A stretch of 64,000 bases of DNA, from the NCBI GenBank assembly GCA_037903475.1, contig JBAJFG010000470.1, positions 62,001-126,000 on the forward strand, read 5' to 3'. This document shows positions 12,100 to 22,429 of the stretch, one piece after another (within the stretch, counting starts at the first letter, position 1; each line of letters opens with the position of its first letter). The DNA is from Ancylostoma caninum. Lineage: Eukaryota; Nematoda; Chromadorea; Rhabditida; Ancylostomatidae. A program made the position numbers and the translations under genes. The notes beneath the pieces are model-generated. The model ran no database searches and was not told the DNA's origin. It saw only the letters and a list, made by a program, of their open reading frames with translations.

Positions 12100-12734
12100 T
12101 TATCCCTCCTCTCTTCTAGATCGTTTCATCGACGCTCTAGTGACGGTCCGGGCGAGCAAACGGAATAATAGCGACGAACTTCTGAGCCAGCAGATACCTC
12201 TTTGGGCTGCGAAACTTATGGATAAGTACGAAGAGTGCGCAAACCGCATCCAGGAGGCATTGTCTTCGTCCTTTGAAAAGGTGTTTGCCAAACTATCTCA
12301 GATCGAAACTACATAGCAATTGCTTTTGGAGAGCCTTGCCGCCGTGGAGGCAGATTTATCCAGGATGAGCAACACTCCCGCCATCGACCGAAACCCCCCT
12401 ACTCTACGGTTGTGAAGGTTAGAGCCGACGAAGGAATAATCGAAGAAAAACTCAGGAGAATAACTTGGGTGGGCGTCGGCGAGCAGAAAGATGAAGCTTC
12501 AACTAAAAAGTTCGATTACCAAGCGCTAAAAGAAGTGGTAGAGAGGAGCGGGGACTATGAGTTGATCAAAGAGTTTTCCGAAGGACGCATCACCGCTCAT
12601 CGATTTCCCAGGGAGCAACCCCGAGGGGTGTGAACGCCCGCGGGAGGATAATTGAAATTGAATTGCCAAATCAAACTCTGAAGGACAGGTTGCTTCATCA
12701 CATGAAACAGGGCCGCCAGAGTCTCACCAACTCA
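12100..12734 (+). pseudogene. LINE ORF1 relic (nucleic-acid-binding protein)
   Basis: An upstream part reads LLSQQIPLWAAKLMDKYEEC and is helical or coiled-coil in character. It is followed after a stop by EEKLRRITWVGVGEQKDEAS, then EVVERSGDYELIKEFSEGRI and TAHRFPREQPRG. After one frame change comes RIIEIELPNQTLKDRLLHHM. This resembles the RNA-binding ORF1 of nematode CR1-like LINEs. It is cut at about 12735 by the inverted-repeat element. Stops and the frame change show it is dead. Confidence 0.6.
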
Positions 12735-13835
12735 GACACTTGAACCGTGCGAGCGCTCCGAATTCAGGGCTGACCGTGCGAGCGCTGCACCCAAATTTAT
12801 GGGCAGGGCCTCTCACCGTGCGAGCGCTGCACCTAATTTTGTGGGCGGAGCCTCTCACCGTGCGAGCGCTCCGAATTCACGACCCACTTCTTGCAAATGA
12901 TACGGGAGTAGTGGAATGTACTATTTCTTTTATTCATTTCTGAGATCGGTGGCTTATCGGACAGGCCTGCTTTGAGTCCAATCAACGACAGCAGCTACGA
13001 AGATGGGTTTTCCATTTATGGTTCCCTTTGTGCAATTCTAACCTGTTTTTGCTTTGTTAATGAATTTGCCTTCTTTTATCACTTCTTACTTAACTTCTCA
13101 CCTCGGGGCTGTAGTTGGGAGTGAACAAAGTATCAAGTATTATATATGATTCTCCTCAGAAATTCATTCTAGGTCCAGCTGTCATCTGCGCAACATCTAT
13201 TTTTTCAATCGGACATAACACCCTTATTTCTACGTTTTGATTGTGGCAAAATTCCACCGATTTTGGGAAGACTTATCTCTGGAAGTATCAGCTGCTATTC
13301 TCGGAGTGATTTTGCTCAGTGAAGAATTCGAGCCACAATTGCACGCTATATGTAAACCCTGCTTTGCAAGACTTGAAATGCATCTTGCTAAATCCATCTT
13401 TAAGTCTGGGACTACGTCCCGGACCCGACTTACCCTCATCGATATAGGTGAAGGTTCCCTACCTGGACACCATCGGATGTGATGATGGGCTGAGGTACGT
13501 CTCAGCTTATCAGCTTATCGGACCTCTCACAGCAGACTGATCGAGCCTGTATTATTTCGCGCATGGCTCATCCGTTTCACACTGTCATAAGGCTGTGGCA
13601 TTCGAGGGAAATGGTTTATGAGGAATTGGAAGAAATAAGAGAAAAAAAAAGAAAAAAAGTGAGTAAGATGCATTTATATTCATTCTCGCACCGTCCGAGC
13701 GCACGCAGAGTGCGGGCCGTAAAGTCTCTGCAGGTCGCTTCTAGCGGATGGGGGAGCGCTTATGAGATTTACCGTGTTTCACGAGTCGCAAATAGTTCTC
13801 GTTTCGTGCATGACCGATCCAAAGCAGTGACTCGA

Positions 13836-14094
13836 GGAGCATGGAAAACCGTACGAGCGCTCAGCAATGACCGTGCGAGCGCTCTTCAGTGAACGTACCA
13901 GAAGCGCTAACGGGGAGCGCTCTTACGGTCATTGCTAAGCGCTCGGACGGTCATTGCTGAGCGCTCGGACGGTCACTGCTGAGCGCTCGCACGGTTTCAC
14001 ATCTGAGACCGTACCACCCGCGCTGGCGAGGAGCGCTCGGACGGTCATTGCAGAGCGCTCGCACGGTTCGAGTGTCTGAGTTGAGTCACTGCTT
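13836..14094. repeat. Array of GAGCGCTCGCACGGT motifs at the palindrome centre
   Basis: The 15-base motif or close variants (GAGCGCTCGGACGGT) occur many times in both orientations in this 259 bp spacer. More copies lie near both outer ends (12744-12870 and 16710-16798). The core AGCGCT is itself palindromic. The motif is confined to the ends and centre of the inverted repeat, so it looks like a structural or recognition unit of that element. Confidence 0.75.
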
Positions 14095-14772
14095 TGGATA
14101 ACTATATGAGTCACTGCTTTGGATCGGTCAAAAAAGAACTATTTGCGACTCGTGAAACATGGTAAATCCCATAAGTGCTCCCCCTACAAGCGATCTGCAG
14201 AGACTTTACGGCCCGCACTCGGCGTGCGCTCGGACGGTGTGAGAATGAATATGAATGCATCTTACTCACTTTTCTTCTTTTTTCTCTTATTTCTTCCAAT
14301 TCCTCATAAAACCATTTCCCTCGAAAGCCACAGCCCTATGACAGTGTGAAACGGATGAGCCATGCGCGAAATAACACAGGCTCGATCAGTCTGCTGTCAG
14401 AGGTCCAATAAGCTGAGACGTACCTCAGCCCATCATCACATCTGACGGTGTCCAGGTAGGAAACCTTCACCTATATCGATGAGGGTAAGTCAGGTCCGGG
14501 ACGTAGTCTCAGACTTAAAGATGGATTTAGCAAGATGCATTGTAAGCCTTACAAAGCAGGATTTACATATAGCGTTAAATTGTGGCTCGAATTCTTTACT
14601 GAGCAAAATCACTCCGAGAATAGCCGCTGATACTTCCAGAGATAAGTTTTCCCAAAATCGGTGGGATTTTGCCACAATCAAAACGTAGAAATAAGGGTGT
14701 TATGTGCGATTGAAAAAAAAAATAGATGTTGCGCAGATGACAGCTGGACTTAGAATGAAGTTCTGAGGAGAA

Positions 14773-16432
14773 TCCTCTTATATAAATCATGGTAGTGCAA
14801 CAAAATTTTCTAGAGCGCAGGCGTAGGGGGGCTAACACGTGATCGCATGCGCTTGCCCTGAGACTCAGTTATAGACTGTGCCTCGCGAGTATGCGAAACT
14901 GATGGGGCATTCGGCCGATGCCGATAGGAGCATAGACGTAGTGGAAGACGGGTGCATTCGGGATTTCGCGGCAGGACCAGCGGCTAGCGATCTCGAACCC
15001 TCCAGGCGAGACAGTGTTTACAACGATTTGACGATGCACAGCAGCAATGTACGGAGCAGAGTAGCCCCTCTGCTGGAGTTTTACTGTTAGCGCCATTCAG
15101 TTTCTGAACACCAACCGTTCCGAAAAGACGGTGAATGCCGTAGAGGCCATAGCGAAGGTTGCTCTCGGTTTCCTCACTTGCTCCTTGCATCATATGGTGG
15201 GGATCATATAGTCTGAAGTTTTGTCTGTTTTAAGAAGTGCAGTACAATCAAACATACACGATGAACGAACAGAGAATGCATCCCTATAGGCTGTGGAGAC
15301 ATTTTCTGAAACCAGATGTGCAACTGATCGAACTTTACCTAACTTTCTTCCATTACTTTAGAGTGCGGAGTACGCTGATGACGGGGCTCAGTATGTACTT
15401 CTGAAAGACATCAGGATAGGTGTACACCTATCGAGAAAGAGTCCGCCGTTGTCCAATAGTGGGAAAACGGCAGGATACGGATCCATCGACGGAGAAAGGG
15501 TCCGCCGTGGTCCAGTAGTGAGGAAGATGCCAGGACACAAGTCCATCGATGGAGATTGGATCCGTAGGGGCCCATTAGTCTAGTAATGCAAGGGAACGAT
15601 TCCACGGATGGAGATTGGGTCTGCCCTGGCCCAATAATGGAGAAAGCGCCAGGATACGGGTCCACGGATGGAGGCTGGGTCCGCAGGGGGCCCATTAGTG
15701 GGGAAGCGCCGGGGTACAGATGCACGAATGGAGAATGGGTCTGCCCTGGCCCAGTAGTGGAGAAAGCGCCAGGAGACGTGTGCACGGATGTAAAATGGGT
15801 CTGCATGGTTCCCATTAGTGGGGAAAACGCCAGCATACGGTTTCACGGATGGAGAATGGGTCCGCCGCAATAGTGGAGAAAACGCCAAAATGCACGTCTG
15901 CCGGTGGAGTAGAGTCACGCTACGCGCTCATTCGTGTCTCAGTCGACCGCTTGTTCTGCAATTGAAGCAGAAGCTCATCAGTTGGACTATTTCAGTAATG
16001 TGAAATTTGAATCATTTCATCTGTCGCCACGGCATTGGTTACACTTTATTGTTCATAAGTACTAAAGCTATGTGAAAGATGCGCCTGTGCAGAGTTGGGA
16101 ATGACTGTTCATAACGGGTCCTAAGGCATGTAAGAAATGTGACAAAAAAGAGTAGGTCATACCATTGCATCGCAAATTAGCTTTACAAGTAGATGCGTGA
16201 TTAAGAATTTACAAACAAGAGTAGGATCGCGAGAAGACTCGAAGTCCGACGTTGGCGAGGCGGCAAGACCCGTAGAATATACGAAACTCAGGAAGGATTT
16301 CGTATTTGAGCTCAGTCAATGACTAATTCTGCTTATTTGCTAATTTTCTAAGCATTTCGCATGAGTGAAGCTTTTGCACATACCTCAAGTGGCTGCCCCA
16401 CCTCACTTTCTAGCATCCCGAAGGGGCGCTAG
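14773..16432 (+). mobile_element. Complete-ended Helitron, family A copy 3 (1,660 bp)
   Basis: It starts TCCTCTTATATAAATCATGG after host A (14772). It ends with the hairpin CTAGCATCCC-GAA-GGGGCGCTAG (16410-16432) before host T (16433). The uninterrupted target survives in the other palindrome arm at 13149/13150, so the insertion is exactly between A and T with no target duplication, as Helitrons do. The 5' 0.75 kb is shared with the reversed fragment ending at 54599, including the same start after A. It carries minisatellite units at 15420-15905. The open frame 14869-15096 recurs in the other copy but has no recognised domain. Confidence 0.9.
15420..15905 (+). repeat. 60 bp minisatellite inside Helitron A copy 3
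   Basis: About eight units have the core CACGGATGGAGAATGGGTCT, then GCCCTGGCCCA, then GTGGGGAAAACGCCAGGATA. Two subtypes alternate, one with CTGCCCTGGCCCA and one with CCGCAGGGGCCCA. This is a variant of the unit at 1985-3290. Confidence 0.88.
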
Positions 16433-16799
16433 TCACATATAATACTTGATACTTTCGTTCACTCCCAACTACAGCCCTAAGGTGAGAAGTTAAGTAAAAA
16501 GTAATAAAAGAAGGCAAATTCAGTAACGATGCAAAAATAGGTTACAACTGCACAAAGGGGACCATAAATGGAAAACCCATCTTCGTAGCTGCTGTCGTTG
16601 ATTGGACTCAAAGCAGGCCTGTCCGATAAGCCGCCGATCTCAGAAATGTGAATAATAGAAATAGTACATTCCACTACTCCCGTATCATTTGCAAGAAGTG
16701 GGCCGTGAATTCGGAGCGCTCGCACGGTGAGAGCCTCCGCCCACAAAATTAGGAGCAGCGCTCGCACGGTTAGCCCTGAATTCGGAGCGCTCGCACGAG

Positions 16800-18340
16800 T
16801 AGGCATTTTCGAAGGTTTCTGATAAATGAATATCAACTAGATTTCGCTTATCTCTAGATAGCGTTTTGAAGCGCGTGATTCCGCGAACATTCTGGGATGT
16901 GAAAGCAATTTTTGCGTCTTATTTTTCAAGATGTAATTAACTTCGGAGTGAACCCTTCAAGAATGAAAATTAGGTAACTGCACTTGTACGAATAGTAATT
17001 TTCCCATAACGTTGAATGAGACTAACCAAATTTGGAAGGAGTAATCTCGAAGCAATTCTTATTCTCCCTGCTACTTTCCCTCCCCATTTTATTGGCGAGC
17101 GGTCTCAGGCACCTACACCAATATTGGTGGCCCAAAGTTTTGTTCTCTGGAGTTGAAGCGAATTAAAGTGGGATTTTTTCCACAGTGGCTACAAACATCA
17201 ACCGTTTGCGGACACTTATCGGCGGAACTTTGGGATGAGTTTCAAGCGCTGTATGGAAGTCACTCCATTCTGCCATACCGCTGAAGGCGCCTTAATTTTG
17301 TTGGTCGAACTCTCTGGAAAGGCGAAGAGCTCGCAGAGAAATTCTTAATTGCGCATTATGTACCATGAATCTAGCTCTAACCATGCGCCGGTTATCAGAT
17401 CACAAGAATGTCTACTGAGCGGGAACCGATTTGCCAAATTAAGTCACCTCTAACACGGCCCGACTCAGTTCTTTGCCTCGCAGTTCACGGATTTTTGGAG
17501 CAGCGAAGCCGAGCTCCTGCTGTAAAAACGGCAAAAGACCAGCGACTATTATGGTGCATACTTCGACTGATATCTGTTCTTATCTGATTTTTTATAGAAC
17601 TTCTTCTTAGAAAATTTCAAAACAGCGGGAACTTCTGTTACAACCTAATACTCTAAGGAGCGTACATGGAAAGCGCCACATACTGAAGCAAACGAAATTA
17701 GAATATAAAAACCTTAAGTCAGACGAGGAATTAACCAGTAGATTGAGCAGAAAACGGTCATTGAAACCCGTGACGATGAACAGATGATTATTACTACATG
17801 ACAATACGTGTTCAAACTAGTCTACGTGGTCACTCGAAAGCAGATATTCTACGGGTTTGAACTCGGAAAGATTTGAAGGATTGCTGAGAAGTTTAAACGA
17901 AATCGAATGAATTGAAATCTTTAGTGACATAAGAACTAAGGGGGTTCTACAAGTATTCGCTACGAACGACCCAGACTTATGTTATGCACCGCACCAAAGA
18001 TATCTGTGGAGAAGAAAACCCTATGAAATGCACGTAGATCGCCTCTATGAAGTGCTCGAATAATGAGGCCATTCCTGCAGAAGGAATATTTGAAATGATT
18101 ACCGAAAGTTAAGTATGGCTCAAAAAATGCATTGCTCATTCCCCACGTATACATATTCCCTGTGATACATAAGTTTTGGTCATTTGTAGCAGCTACACAT
18201 TGTAGTGCTCTCTTAAATCTACCCCAAATTCCAATTTTCTATGCAAATTTTAAAGCCTGGAGTGCATAGCAGTTCTTTTAAATTTCTGATAAAAGTATTT
18301 CGTGAAGAAAGGTATATTATTTTTCTTCCGTGCGGTACAT
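16800..18340. other. Unassigned non-coding stretch
   Basis: I saw no domain-bearing frame, inverted termini or tandem array. Short frames at 17607-17804 and 17960-18154 (minus) are not recognisable. Confidence 0.45.
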
Positions 18341-18526
18341 AAGTTTTGCTGGACGCTGAATGGTGGGTTTATTGGAGTTTTTCCGAAATTTTCGTCAAAC
18401 GCGAAAATCCAAAAAAAAAGTCATCCAAATAATCGGTATTGTGTTGCTTAGAGCACTGTATCAGTATGTTCAACGCATATTTCTGGTAACGTACAGTAAT
18501 CCACCAGTTTCGAGAGCAGAAATTAC

Positions 18527-18632
18527 GCTTACGGTCATACCACGTTGAAAGCACCCCATCCCGTCCAATGTGGTTAGGCCTCGTTAGTACTTGGATCGGA
18601 GACGGCTTGGGAATCTCAGGCGCCGTAAGCCT
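18527..18632 (+). pseudogene. 5S rRNA-derived pseudogene with internal deletion
   Basis: The segment begins GCTTACGGTCATACCACGTT. It contains CATCCCGTCC and the internal-promoter block TTAGTACTTGGATCGGAGAC, then GGCTTGGGAATCTCAGG, and ends GCCGTAAGCCT. This follows the nematode 5S rRNA layout from end to end. It is about 106 nt instead of about 119; roughly 13 nt are missing between the CCGTCC block and TTAGTACT, where helix III should be. A functional 5S is therefore unlikely. Related direct repeats flank it at about 18351-18412 and 18709-18772 (GTTTTTCCGGAATTTTCG-like), suggesting it sits inside a repeated unit. Confidence 0.85.
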
Positions 18633-18967
18633 TTGGCCTTTGCATTTCCTTTTTTACGTTGCATGTAAAGTGTTTTGTGCAGAAAAGGCAAGAATAAGGA
18701 ATATGAACGCTGTTTGGTAGATTTATCGGGTTTTTCCGGAATTTTCGCTGGATGCGAAAGTGAAGTTGTTACCATTTAATTCTAAAGGTGATTTTGTTTG
18801 CATTTGAAGTTCTGACCGTCCATGTTAGAAAATTGCGAAGATCAGAATTCTTGCACCAATCCTCCCCGTACACCCGTATGCGCAACAATTGAGGCATTAG
18901 ACCAGCAACAGCACAACCTCTATACAGTCCCATTATGAGATGATGAAATTCGTTGGAGTTTCCTTCA

Positions 18968-19560
18968 TCTGTATAAATAAGTGTGTGTTTGTGCGTTTAG
19001 TGTGTTTGTGTGTTTGTACTTTTGTATGTTACCTATAGAAATCGCGGAGCCTCAACCGATCCGGACCAAATCTTGCGTACAGGTTCGTGAAGGGCCGGCG
19101 GAGCTTATAGGCTACTTTTCGTCCAGGACTATCGATCGGACAGTATCGATTTATTGATTTTACCGATTTTTCAATATTTTCGCCCAAAGGGCGATGAGAA
19201 CATGCCTGCTTGGGTTCTTCTATATGCTGAACGCGAATATGACAATAATTTTGAACGGCAGTATCGATTCATTGATTTTATTAATTTTTCACAGCTTTTG
19301 CTCAGGGATCGGTGAGGATATGCGCACGGGGGTTTTCAAATATGCTGAACACGATATGACAAACGCTTTGAACGAAGGTATTGATTTATTGATTTTATTG
19401 ATTTTTTGCAGCTTTCGCTCAGGGGTCGGAATGCCCACTGGGGGTTTTGAATGCGCTGAACACAAATACAACAACCGCTATGGGAACATTGAGTTATTGA
19501 CTTTATCAAATTTTTAGTCCAGTTTTTCGAATTTTTCGCTTCTTCTCAGGGACGGGTAAG
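18968..19560 (+). mobile_element. Helitron-like element, family B copy 1, 5' part
   Basis: The start TCTGTATAAATAAGTGTG lies after an A. It is followed by a GT-rich run, the block GGGCCGGCGGAGCTTATAGG, and three to four degenerate units containing ATGCTGAACACGAATATGAC and TATTGATTTTATTGATTTTT. Copies at 42555 and 58600 share this order. No family 3' terminus was found before 20000, so the 3' part is missing. Confidence 0.6.
19140..19560 (+). repeat. Family B internal tandem units, degenerate
   Basis: Units of about 115-125 bp each contain a TATCGATTTATTGATTTTA-like AT-rich part and a GGGGTTTTCAAATATGCTGA-like part. They are diverged copies of the better preserved array at 58640-59280. Confidence 0.75.
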
Positions 19561-20007
19561 AGTGCATTCACCGGCGTTCTCAAAGAAGCTGAACACAAAT
19601 ATGGCATGCATTTTCCTATGCTTTTTTACCCACACAACCTCTTTTCTTCATTCTTCGCTAATAAAAATTAAATAAAAAGGAACTTTCGGGTCTGTCAACA
19701 TGCTGATCACGAAAGTGGCGAGCATCATGGATGGATTTATCGTTGGTAGCAAATCCCTCCATGGGGTGTTTGATAGCCGGGGTAGTTAAAAACCCGAACG
19801 AAAATGGGCGTACCGTCCAGTATTATTATACGTAATTCACATTCAAAGCACAGCGTCGAATTCCGCAGCCTTATTATCATATAATCAGTTGTGAGAACGA
19901 TTGTACCTGTATAGTTCTCACGGCTCTCGGGTTTTCCTCTATCATTTAGCAATACTGAAGTTCTCTAGAAGAGAATTTTGAGGAGAAGGAGAAGTCTGCC
20001 AACCCAC

Positions 20008-20118
20008 TCTCATCACTCCTGTCGAAGCAATCTGGCTTTCCGTCAAGAACCCGTGTGCCTTCCACACAGTCTCCACTGAGGCAGCGGAACTCATCGATGT
20101 CGCAAGCGGGACGGATTT
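20008..20118 (-). CDS. LDL-receptor class A domain exon 3 of 3
   Basis: This 111 nt minus-strand exon is bounded by TATTCCAG and GTGGGT, phase 1 at both ends. It reads IRPACDIDEFRCLSGDCVEG then TRVLDGKPDCFDRSDE. The order C-x-FRC-x-GDC-x-DGKPDC-x-SDE is a standard LDLa. All three exons join in frame, so at least this part could still be spliced. The next exon downstream is uncertain; an open stretch at 19780-19940 has a possible acceptor but no recognised domain. Confidence 0.87.
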
Positions 20119-20374
20119 CTGGAATAGGATCCCAGGGGGGTCATTGTGCAGGTATCATCGCAGCCCTACCTGGAGGCTCTACAGGACCTTTCGTGAGTAG
20201 TGACATTTCGGTAGATCTTACAGTCGTCGTCGTAACAGCTGAAGTGTTGAATAAGGGCATGATGCTTGAGGTGGACGGAGAGCACTCTGTCAAGCGACAT
20301 GGTTCTGAAATTCATGGAACAAGATTTCTAGGTGATTGATACCAAGAGTTATTTTAACCAACTACGCCACCAAC

Positions 20375-20488
20375 CCTCATCACTGCCATCGCCGCAATCA
20401 TCTTTACCGTCTAAAATCCACTGTGGAAGGACGCAATTCGGCGTCGTGCTGCATTTCACGGATCCCGACACCTCACAGAGTGCCTTCC
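20375..20488 (-). CDS. LDL-receptor class A domain exon 2 of 3
   Basis: This 114 nt minus-strand exon is bounded by ATTGCAG and a GTTGGT donor, phase 1 at both ends. It reads KALCEVSGSVKCSTTPNCVL then PQWILDGKDDCGDGSDE. The end DGKDDCGDGSDE carries the LDLa calcium-site acidic residues. Sequence just upstream on the same strand (20505-20640) repeats pieces of this exon, for example GGTGTCGAGATCAGAGATG against GGTGTCGGGATCCGTGAAATG, hinting at partial local duplications. Confidence 0.85.
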
Positions 20489-20893
20489 CTGCAATCCGGG
20501 CATTATGGGCAGATCTGCAGAGGAGTGGAGCAGCGATTTACATCTCTGATCTCGACACCGCACGCCCATCTCCTCGAAACGCACACATCTTCCACAAGGC
20601 AATCCACTAAAGTTTGTGTCGCAGAGCACTTTGCCGACACCGCACCCTGAGAAAAATAAGAATTTTCACCCAACCGTGTTAACGCACTCCGATATAATAT
20701 AGAAGTAGTTAGGACATGCTACTCAATAAAAGTGTATCTGCTGATATGACCTTCTGCAGCGGATATGTGTCTCCAATATGCGTGTCTCGTTTTATCCAAT
20801 ATATGAAAAGTCGCCTTGGAGTACTGGATAGTGAAAGGACACAATTCAAAACGGAGACATAGCTGATGTTTCGGACAGAAATGGATAACTCAC

Positions 20894-21028
20894 ATTCGTC
20901 AGACATATTGGGGCAGTCGACGCGGCAGTTCCTCAAGGCAACCATTGGGATGCAAAACGGAATAGGTCTGGTGGGATCACAGTCAAATTGATAAGGCGGG
21001 CAGCGCAAGCCTATCCGACCTGAGTAAT
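20894..21028 (-). CDS. LDL-receptor class A domain exon 1 of 3
   Basis: This 135 nt minus-strand exon is bounded by TTTTCAG and GTGAGT, phase 1 at both ends. It reads SGRIGLRCPPYQFDCDPTRP, then IPFCIPMVALRNCRVDCPNM, then SDE. The cysteine pattern and closing DCxxxSDE match an LDLa module, a calcium-binding ligand-binding repeat of about 40 residues. Phase 1-1 exons for single LDLa repeats are the rule in LDL-receptor-type and matrix proteins. Upstream exons are not visible; an RTE relic lies beyond 21190. Confidence 0.8.
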
Positions 21029-21189
21029 CTGAAAATGTGGATGGTGGGGAAATATGCATACAAAACGGTTTGCAACCCATATGCATTCAGCGGACGATAT
21101 CAAAGGATGAAATGGACGGCGTCATCAGTCGCTCTTGGAATGCAGACTTTCTTTCTAGAAAATTACTTCAAGTTTAAAATCTATTTACT

Positions 21190-22400
21190 GGGAAGAGGCT
21201 CATGGCAGCAGGTGAATCCAGGACCAGCATCAAGTTAACTGCATGTAGCATAACCGAATACCGTCATGCTATTCAATGCCTGAAGGACTCAGAAGGCAAG
21301 AAAGTAACGTCGCTACTTGGCATAGAAGCTGAGATCAAGGAGTACTGCAAACATCTGTTCCGCTCATCCATAACCGTATCGCTCGGTAGAATGTTGATGC
21401 TTAATCTCGACGTCGTTCTCTTCACGCCCTCAGAGTTTCAACACTTGCTTAAGAAAGGCAGTAAGGAAGACTTTGGCAATTATAGGTCGATAAGCCTATT
21501 GCTAGTCATCTACAAAGTTCTAAGTGCTGTCTCTGTGCAAAATTCCTGAGAACACTGGAGGAAGGTGAACCCATAAAGAAGGTCAAATTCCGAAGAAGCT
21601 TCAGGACAACTGATCACATCGCCATATGCAGCAGGGTCATAGAGGCCTGCAGAGGACACAAGATGCCCATCACCCCGACGTACATGGACTACTGTAAGAC
21701 CTTCGATTTAGTGTTCTAGAAGCTAAGACGGAGTCGAACAAAAATATGTGGAGGTGTCGAAGGACTGCCTCTCAAACTGTACGACTACTACGTTCCGTCC
21801 TTTTATCCGCCCCATCGTCGTGCCAATCAAAAACGGCGTCCGGCAAAATGATCCGATCAATCCAAACCTATTCTCCGCCGTCTTGGAATGGCTGATATGT
21901 AAGAGCGATTGGGACGAGTTCGGAGTAAACGCCAATGGAAGATTGTTAAATCATTTGAGGTTCGCTGATGAAATTGTACTTCTGATACACGCGCTGCAAG
22001 AACCAGAACAGATGGTCCATCAAATTAAGGAAGAAGGCAAAAAGGTAGGACTCCATCTCACTACAAAGAAGACTGAGGAGATAAGAAATGGATCCGCGGA
22101 CCTCTCCGCAATCTGGCTGAATCAAACGACGACCGAAGAAACAGACGTATATCTACTTAGAGCGACTAATTAGCATGAGCAACGACTTGTAGCCTGAGAT
22201 TATCAGGAGGAGGAGAGCCGGGACGCCGACGTTGACAAAAGCGGTGGTGACACAGCTGAAGACCACACAGGCGTTGATTGAAAGAGATATGGTCGGCTAC
22301 ACACTGCGTAGACAAGGGCCAGGTGGTCACCAGGGGTTGGGTACCACTAAAGTGGAATTCAGAATTGGGTTGAGAAATCCACGGATATCGCATGCAAGAG
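21190..22400 (+). pseudogene. RTE-type LINE reverse transcriptase, decayed
   Basis: Pieces in several frames follow the RTE ORF2 order. They are EIKEYCKHLFRSS, then NYRSISLLLVIYKVLSAVS, then FRRSFRTTDHIAICSRVIEA, YMDYCKTFD, NGVRQNDPINPNLFSAVLEW, LRFADEIVLL (the YADD-equivalent box, here FADE) and GLHLTTKKTEE. The last Asp of the catalytic pair is replaced by Glu, and there are stops and frame changes. The element is dead and lies opposite to the LDLa exons, just upstream of them. Confidence 0.8.
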
Positions 22401-22429
22401 TTCCAAGTTTGGGTGCTGTTCCCGCCTAA

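Larger units (their letters stand above)
12744..16798. repeat. Large inverted repeat (foldback element), right arm split by a Helitron
   Basis: The left arm, about 12744-13835, is repeated in reverse as 14095-14772 plus 16433-16798. Matching landmarks are: CCGTGCGAGCGCTCCGAATT at the outer ends; the AATTTTGTGGGCGGAG block; the GACAGGCCTGCTTTGAGTCC block (12960 vs 16620); the TGATTGTGGCAAAATTCCAC block (13240 vs 14675); and the GATCCAAAGCAGTGACTC block (13817 vs 14110). Each arm is about 1.05-1.1 kb. Short frames inside (for example 13230-13439 and 14479-14688) mirror each other because of the symmetry and are not genes. Confidence 0.9.

Noticed and set aside
13230..14688. Pair of similar small genes on opposite strands
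   Set aside because: They are the two arms of the large inverted repeat read from each side.
14869..15193. Conserved gene shared with 54258-54503
   Set aside because: Both are the same part of Helitron family A in opposite orientation. Similarity is explained by the element, and no domain is visible.
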